Shown piece by piece: positions 59,008-64,000 of a stretch of 64,000 nt of DNA. Each line of letters starts with the position of its first letter. Positions within the stretch are counted from its first letter, which is position 1. Origin of the DNA: Ulota crispa (lineage: Eukaryota > Streptophyta > Bryopsida > Orthotrichales > Orthotrichaceae); assembly GCA_963920765.1 (NCBI GenBank), contig OY987251.1, positions 8,063,219 to 8,127,218 of the forward strand, read 5' to 3'. A model generated the notes under the pieces. It saw only the letters and a list, made by a program, of their open reading frames with translations. It was not told where the DNA came from and searched no databases. A program made the position numbers and the translations under genes.

Positions 59008-59436
59008 GGGATAATTTCATGGACACCCCTGATACCCTTGCTGCTTCAGAAAGTACACAAATACCCTTAGAGTATGTTCACACTTTTGTGTTAAGAGTGA
59101 TAGTAGCAAAGGAAAATTAGATGTAATTTGACATAACTTTAGAATGATTTCATATTGCTAGCATCCTTTCTAACACCAAGTGTGAATACTCTCTTAGGCC
59201 GTAATTTTTAGGCATTTATTTGTTGTACTTGTACTTTCTTCATGACCAATGTTGAAGAAGGGAATGTAATGAAACAAAAAAGGAGTAACTTGGGCACAAA
59301 GGAAGAAGGGAAGTGGCATGCACAACAAATAAAAACGCTTGAAAAATTTGGTACAAGGGTAATTGTGTAATTGCTGAAAAAGCAAGGGTATCTATGTAAA
59401 TATTGCAAACTTCAAGGGTATCCATGAATTTTTCCC
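59008..59436. mobile_element. Foldback MITE with 9-bp duplication (Mutator-type)
   Basis: GGGATAATTTCATGGACACC and inverted GGGAAAAATTCATGGATACC. Flanks TTGAATTTT (58999-59007) and TTAAATTTT (59437-59445) agree at 8 of 9. Carries a smaller foldback at 59064-59196. Confidence 0.75.
59064..59196. mobile_element. Small foldback MITE, GAGTATGTTCACACTT ends
   Basis: GAGTATGTTCACACTT at the left is mirrored by AAGTGTGAATACTC at the right, with CTTA on both sides. Relative of about 47926-48030 (shared TAGCAAAGRAAAATTA). Confidence 0.7.
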
Positions 59437-59445
59437 TTAAATTTT

Positions 59446-60045
59446 TACTCTAATCAACAAAAACACCTAAAGTCTCAAGGCACCATAATAAATTGGATTT
59501 TTTTTTTAAGAATTTCATTTTGTGTAAAAACAAATCCTTCAAATGTTTATGTCCAATTTGCTAATTTGTTCCAAACCAACGCTTTTGAGTGTTCACACAA
59601 CTAGCGTCTCCAACCTCTTGCCTTTGAATGGTGGAAATGTTGTCTTAAGAAGAACAAGAGATGAAACTTTGACAAAGGGATTGTCCCTCAATTTTCCAAA
59701 GTACAATTTGCTTCTTCATCTGCTGCAAAGCAAATATTTTGGCATGTGTGACATTGGCATCAAAGTGTACAATTGATAAATGGAGCGTTTCAGACCTTGC
59801 AAACAATCATTTTTTTTTCAGAATTGTGCACAAAAATACAAGAAGTGTACTCACAAGGAATCAAGAAGTTTTTTGCACCTAAGATGAAAAAAAATGTAAG
59901 CATAGTTATGTTCTCTTTTGCATGAGAAAACAAGAATACTATTAAGAAACCAATGTGAAATCACCATGCAGAGTTCAAATTTTTTCTATTGCAAAAAGGG
60001 TCAGAGAGAAAATTGTATTTAGCTAGGAAATATATTGTGCCTCAA
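59446..60045. other. Unassigned spacer
   Basis: About 59540-59720 has slightly protein-like plus-strand composition without a recognised family. No element ends seen. Confidence 0.45.
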
Positions 60046-60279
60046 CCCCTAAAGAACGGAGCGTGCCACTGTGACCAGTAGAATACAAGGTGTTTTTCTT
60101 GTATTCAAAATAGATTCACACCTTTAATGCATTTGAGACCAACAAAAAAGTTAGAGAATATATCAAAACGGTTCTAGTAAGCTACTTGAGATCTAAAATT
60201 GAAACTTCTTACTAGTAGCAAATACGCGTATGTATTATGCCCTATGGTCTTTAGGTATTGCCCTATTGTCCTTTAAGGG
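60046..60279. mobile_element. TTAA-family MITE, 234 bp
   Basis: TCAA before CCCCTAAAGAACGGAG; CCTATTGTCCTTTAAGGG before TTAA 60280-60283. Homologous to 62009-62237. Confidence 0.75.
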
Positions 60280-60509
60280 TTAAAAACAACCTTTAGGTTG
60301 TGAACATTCTTTTCAATTCAAGCAATAGATTTTGCAATATGGTCAGCATTTTTATTTGGGCAGTGTAAAGCATCATTGTCGCAAAGCTGCAAAGTCCATT
60401 TCTAAAACATATAGATGGTAAGAAAATCCTTATCAAAAGTTTGTGTAAAATGTCTATTCATGATTTGTTATATAAGGCAAGTGTAGAGGGTATGGTGAGT
60501 AGACTTTAA

Positions 60510-61175
60510 CCCCTAAATCCTTGAGTGTTCCCTCGGGGGACAAATGAGATTTTGGGCAGATACCTATGATTAAACTACTTTGTGTGATTTTTTGAAACTT
60601 TTATGGAAGATGGGGAATTTGAAAATCCGTGTGCACATCTAATTTTTTTTTCATTCTGACATTTTTTGAAGAAGTAAGAAATGAATTTTTTTGGAGATGG
60701 GGCAGTCTAGGCAGCCCAAAAACTTTTTTAAAATTTATATTTTTTTGAAATAGAAATCAAAAATTGGTTCTTTGAGTTTACATATACATGGGAAGCTTTG
60801 AATCACTTGTTTCTAGTAAATGAAATGAAAGTTATGGGACTTTTAGTTAACTGGTAGATATGGAGCCAAGTGATTCAAAGCTTCCCACGTATATGTAAAC
60901 TCAAAGAACCAATTTCAGATTTTATTTCAAAAAGATGTAAATTTTAAAAAAGTTTTTGGGCTGCCCGGACTGCCCAATCTCCAAAAAGAATCAGAAATTC
61001 TTTTTTACTTCTTCAAAAAATGTCAAAATGAAAAAAATAATAATAAGATGTGCATACGGATCTTCAAATTCCCCATCTTCCATAAAAGTTTCAAAAAATC
61101 ACACAAAGTTGTTTAGTCATAGGTACCTACCCGAAATCTCATTTGTCCCTTGAGGGGACACTCAGGGTATAGGGG
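60510..61175. mobile_element. TTAA-family foldback element, 666 bp
   Basis: TTAA at 60506-60509, CTAA at 61176-61179. Ends CCCCTAAATCCTTGAGTG and inverted CCCCTATACCCTGAGTG. The arms (about 320 bases each) meet near 60864 at AGCCAAGTGATTC. Same internal sequence as 30244-31530 and 11678-12609. Confidence 0.85.
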
Positions 61176-61365
61176 CTAAGTGCTCAATCTATATATGTAC
61201 TGAGCAATGTGGAAATGAATTCAGTTCTAAGGATTTTAGAGCTTTTGTGCGTACTAGTATTACCAAACTCCTTGTTGAAACTCTTATTTGGACTTGTAAC
61301 CTAGCTCTTCAACAAACTTCAATAATGTGAAAAAGTGAGTTAGTATAACTCTTAATGATGCTTAA

Positions 61366-62004
61366 CCCATCAACTCCTCTAGAATTTTGGAGTATTTCAG
61401 AATTTGTTTGAAAGTGAACAAAATGCCGGTATTTTGATCAATCTTATCAATTTTTTTTCAAACATAATTGTACAAATTCAAGGTAGACATGTCATAAATT
61501 GCATAGGAAAAGAAATCACAACTATATCATTTATGGATTGAAAGATTATAATGTTTGACCATGAGGGTGTTAAAACTGTGAAATTTGAAGTCTTTTAATC
61601 CTCTTTTTGAATTTCAAACCTAAAATTGAGGGTACCAATAAAATTTGAGTATGTAAAGTATAATATGCATAACATCATTCAATTTATGGCTTCTCAAAAT
61701 CTATTGTACAATTTTTTTAAATGAATTTAGAATGTGATTTTTTCTCCAAGTTCTAGTGTACTTGAGGCTCATTTCCAAGAGCCTTCAACACTAGAAAGTG
61801 AAGATTTGCAATGGACACTCTTGCACAAAATCTTGAATAGATGAATCATGTTAATTCATTTTCAAGATCAAACTCTTGATATTGAAACTAGACTTCAAGA
61901 AGAATTTAAATATAACAATAATCACTGAAAATATCTTGAAGAAACTTTGGACGTTCCTAAAAAATTTAGAGGGGCACAGTTTGAGCCCCTTGAGCATTGA
62001 AGGG
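61366..62004. mobile_element. TTAA-family MITE, 639 bp
   Basis: TTAA at 61362-61365 and 62005-62008; ends CCCATCAACTCC and GCATTGAAGGG. Interior homologous to 50395-51034. Confidence 0.75.
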
Positions 62005-62008
62005 TTAA

Positions 62009-62237
62009 CCTCTAAAGGACGAGGCAGCCCTTTGCGACTAGTACAATACAATGTATTTTTCTTGTATTTGGAGTGCATCCACACCTGTATTACATTTAAG
62101 ATCAACAAAGAAGTTGGAGAATTTTAGATCCATGCGGTCATAGTGAGCTATTTGAGATCCCAAATTACAACCTTTTGTTGGTAGCAAATGCCCATTATAC
62201 AGGAGTGTATATACGATGCCCTCTTGTCGTTTAAGGG
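62009..62237. mobile_element. TTAA-family MITE sharing a TTAA with its neighbour, 229 bp
   Basis: The TTAA at 62005-62008 serves as right flank of the previous element and left flank of this one; right TTAA is 62238-62241. Ends CCTCTAAAGGACGAGG and inverted CCCTTAAACGACAAGAGG. Homologous to 60046-60279. Confidence 0.8.
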
Positions 62238-62344
62238 TTAAACCCATATCAAATGTTCACTGGTCTCAAGATAAATTCTTTGCTATTCCACTTCAAACAA
62301 TCAAAAGCTCTATATCTGAAGTGCTACAGATTTATTTTTGCACC

Positions 62345-64000
62345 ACCAAATGTATCTATATATATATAACAAAATTCAGTTTTACCTTTTGGCGAAGCTT
62401 TTATTGTGATCATTTCACCCCGTGGGTAAATAAGCCTTCGTGGGTAAAAAATTGCGTATGTGAAAATTTGTATAGACAAAATCTTCAATGTATGAGTAAA
62501 AATTTGTATGTGAACAAAATGTGTAGATAAATAAGACTTACTACTATGGCAATCTTTTTACCGCGATCATTTTACCACGTGGGTGAATAAGCGTACGCGG
62601 CTAAAAACTTGTGTATATAAAAACTTGCGTGAGAAAAAAACGTATGGATAAAATTTGTATGTGAAAAAAATGTGTGAATAAAACAAAATTGTGTGGGTAA
62701 AAAAATTATATATAAAATTTACGTGAATAACCACAATGTGGGTATTCATCTGTGTGAGTAAGACTTGCGTGAAAAAATCTGTATATAATAACATAATACA
62801 ATTTACCAGTTTTACAATCCTTTAACCACAATATTTTTACCATGTGGGTAAATATACTTGCTTGGGTAAGAAATTTGCATAGGTAAAAACTTGCGTGGGA
62901 AAAAAATGTATGGGTAAAATAAATACAAGTAAAAAATTGTGCGGATAAACTATAAAAATTGTAACGAAACTGCGTGGGTAAAAAACAAAAACATATAAAA
63001 ATTGCATGAATAATTACATGTATAAAAAATATGTTTAGGCAAAAAATAAATAACATTTTCTTGCGTGAGAAAACGATGACATTCCTTTTATTGCGTGAGT
63101 AAAAACTCTATGGGTATAGAAAAAAATGCTTTGTTGCAAGGGAATGTTTTGTAAACAAAAATAAATGTTTTACTGCATGGGCAAAGTAGTGCACAGATAA
63201 AAAACAAGATTTGTTTTCTTGCAGGGTAAATGTTTTGCATGATTGGGCTTGAAATTATTTTACTTCCCGTCGGACCAACGGGTGCCTTTACTAGTATATA
63301 TATAATAGAATTTAGTTTTCCCTTTTGGCAATGCTTTTATTGCAATCATTTCACCTCGTGGGTAAATAAGCATTTGTGGGTAAAACTTGAGTATGTGAAA
63401 ATTTGTATAGGTAAACGAGGTAAATAAGCTTGCATGGGTAAAAAATTGCGTATGTGAAAATTTGTATAGGTAAAATCTTACGTGAGAACAAAATGCATGA
63501 GTAAAAATTTGTATGTGAAAATAATGTGTAGATAAATAAGACTTACTACTATGGCAATCCTTTTACCGAGATCATTTTACCACGTGTGTAAATAAGTGTA
63601 CGTGGCTAAAAACTTGCGTATGTAAAAACTTGCGTGAGAAAAAAATGTATGGGTAAAAATTTGAATGTGAAAAAATGTGTGGATAAAACAAAATTGTGTG
63701 GGTAAAAAAAGTTATACATAAAAATTTGAGTGAATAATCACAATGTGGGTATTCATCTGTGTGTGTAAGACTTGCGTGAGAAAAATCTCTATATAATAAC
63801 AGAATACATTTATCAGTTTGGCGATCCTTTAACCACAATATTTTTACCCTATGAGTAAATATACTTGCGTGGATAAGAAATTTGCATAGGTAAAAACTTG
63901 CGTGGGAAAAAATGTATGGGTAAAAAAAAATACAAGTAAAAAATTGTGCGGATAGGGTAAAAAACAAAAACATATAAAAATTGCATGAATAATTACTACA
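62345..64000. repeat. Two-copy array of degenerate GTGGGTAAAAA-type repeats
   Basis: Segment 62345-63280 is repeated from 63290 to the window end: AGTTTTMCCTTTTGGC, ATCATTTCACC, CGTGGGTAAATAAGC and TTACTACTATGGCAATC occur in both. Within each, variants of TGCGTGGGTAAAAA and ACTTGCGTGAGAAAAAA recur every 12-30 bases. The minus strand stays open for over 100 codons because of the repeat (FTH, FYP, HASFYLCKF periodicity); not a convincing gene. Confidence 0.75.

Noticed and set aside
2862..62237. CCCTAAA motifs as interstitial telomere repeats
   Set aside because: They occur singly, at element ends in inverted orientation next to TTAA, never in tandem.
63572..63973. 133-codon minus-strand Phe/His/Tyr-rich frame
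   Set aside because: Follows the period of a degenerate repeat; the equivalent frame in the sister copy is broken differently.

Overview
The window is nuclear DNA of a land plant. Two conserved plant genes are recognisable: a 17-exon ORC3 (origin recognition complex subunit 3) and a DUF1635-family gene, both on the minus strand with GT-AG introns. I could not fix the species. The AT-rich spacer, absence of recognisable LTR retrotransposons and very high density of small inverted-repeat elements are compatible with a non-seed plant such as a bryophyte, but that is inference.

Layout. 1-7.4 kb: nested DNA-transposon debris, including three Harbinger-type MITEs (miniature inverted-repeat transposable elements) inserted head to tail at TAA. 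7.4-11.6 kb: a small intronless gene and its 3' flank (duplication copy 1). 11.7-27.1 kb: almost only transposons, including a 2.9 kb CACTA element with an AAG target duplication. 27.2-31.6 kb: copy 2 of the same segment with a paralogous small gene. 31.6-37.2 kb: MITE and Helitron-like clusters plus a decayed coding remnant. 38.4-45.95 kb: ORC3, nearly free of transposons. 46.2-54.4 kb: more MITEs, including a 346-bp-arm hairpin. 55.4-58.8 kb: the DUF1635 gene with a tandemly repeated leader intron. 59-62.2 kb: further MITEs. 62.3-64 kb: a duplicated array built on a GTGGGTAAAAA-like motif.

The main unusual signal is a family of about 17 non-autonomous elements ending CCCCTAAA...TTTAGGGG and usually flanked by TTAA on both sides, which is the piggyBac hallmark and is not typical of plants. 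The duplicated segment supplies an empty TTAA site for one of them, so the insertion can be read directly. Two members of a second family (51.4 and 53.9 kb) likewise act as empty sites for each other.

The second signal is in ORC3: one large exon adds a roughly 220-residue Ser/Pro/Lys-rich segment with about 18 S/T-P sites, nine of them full CDK consensus sites. No autonomous transposase is intact in the window. Coordinates of repeats come from reading by eye; exon joins are supported by reading frame, GT-AG borders and similarity to plant ORC3 and DUF1635 as I remember them.
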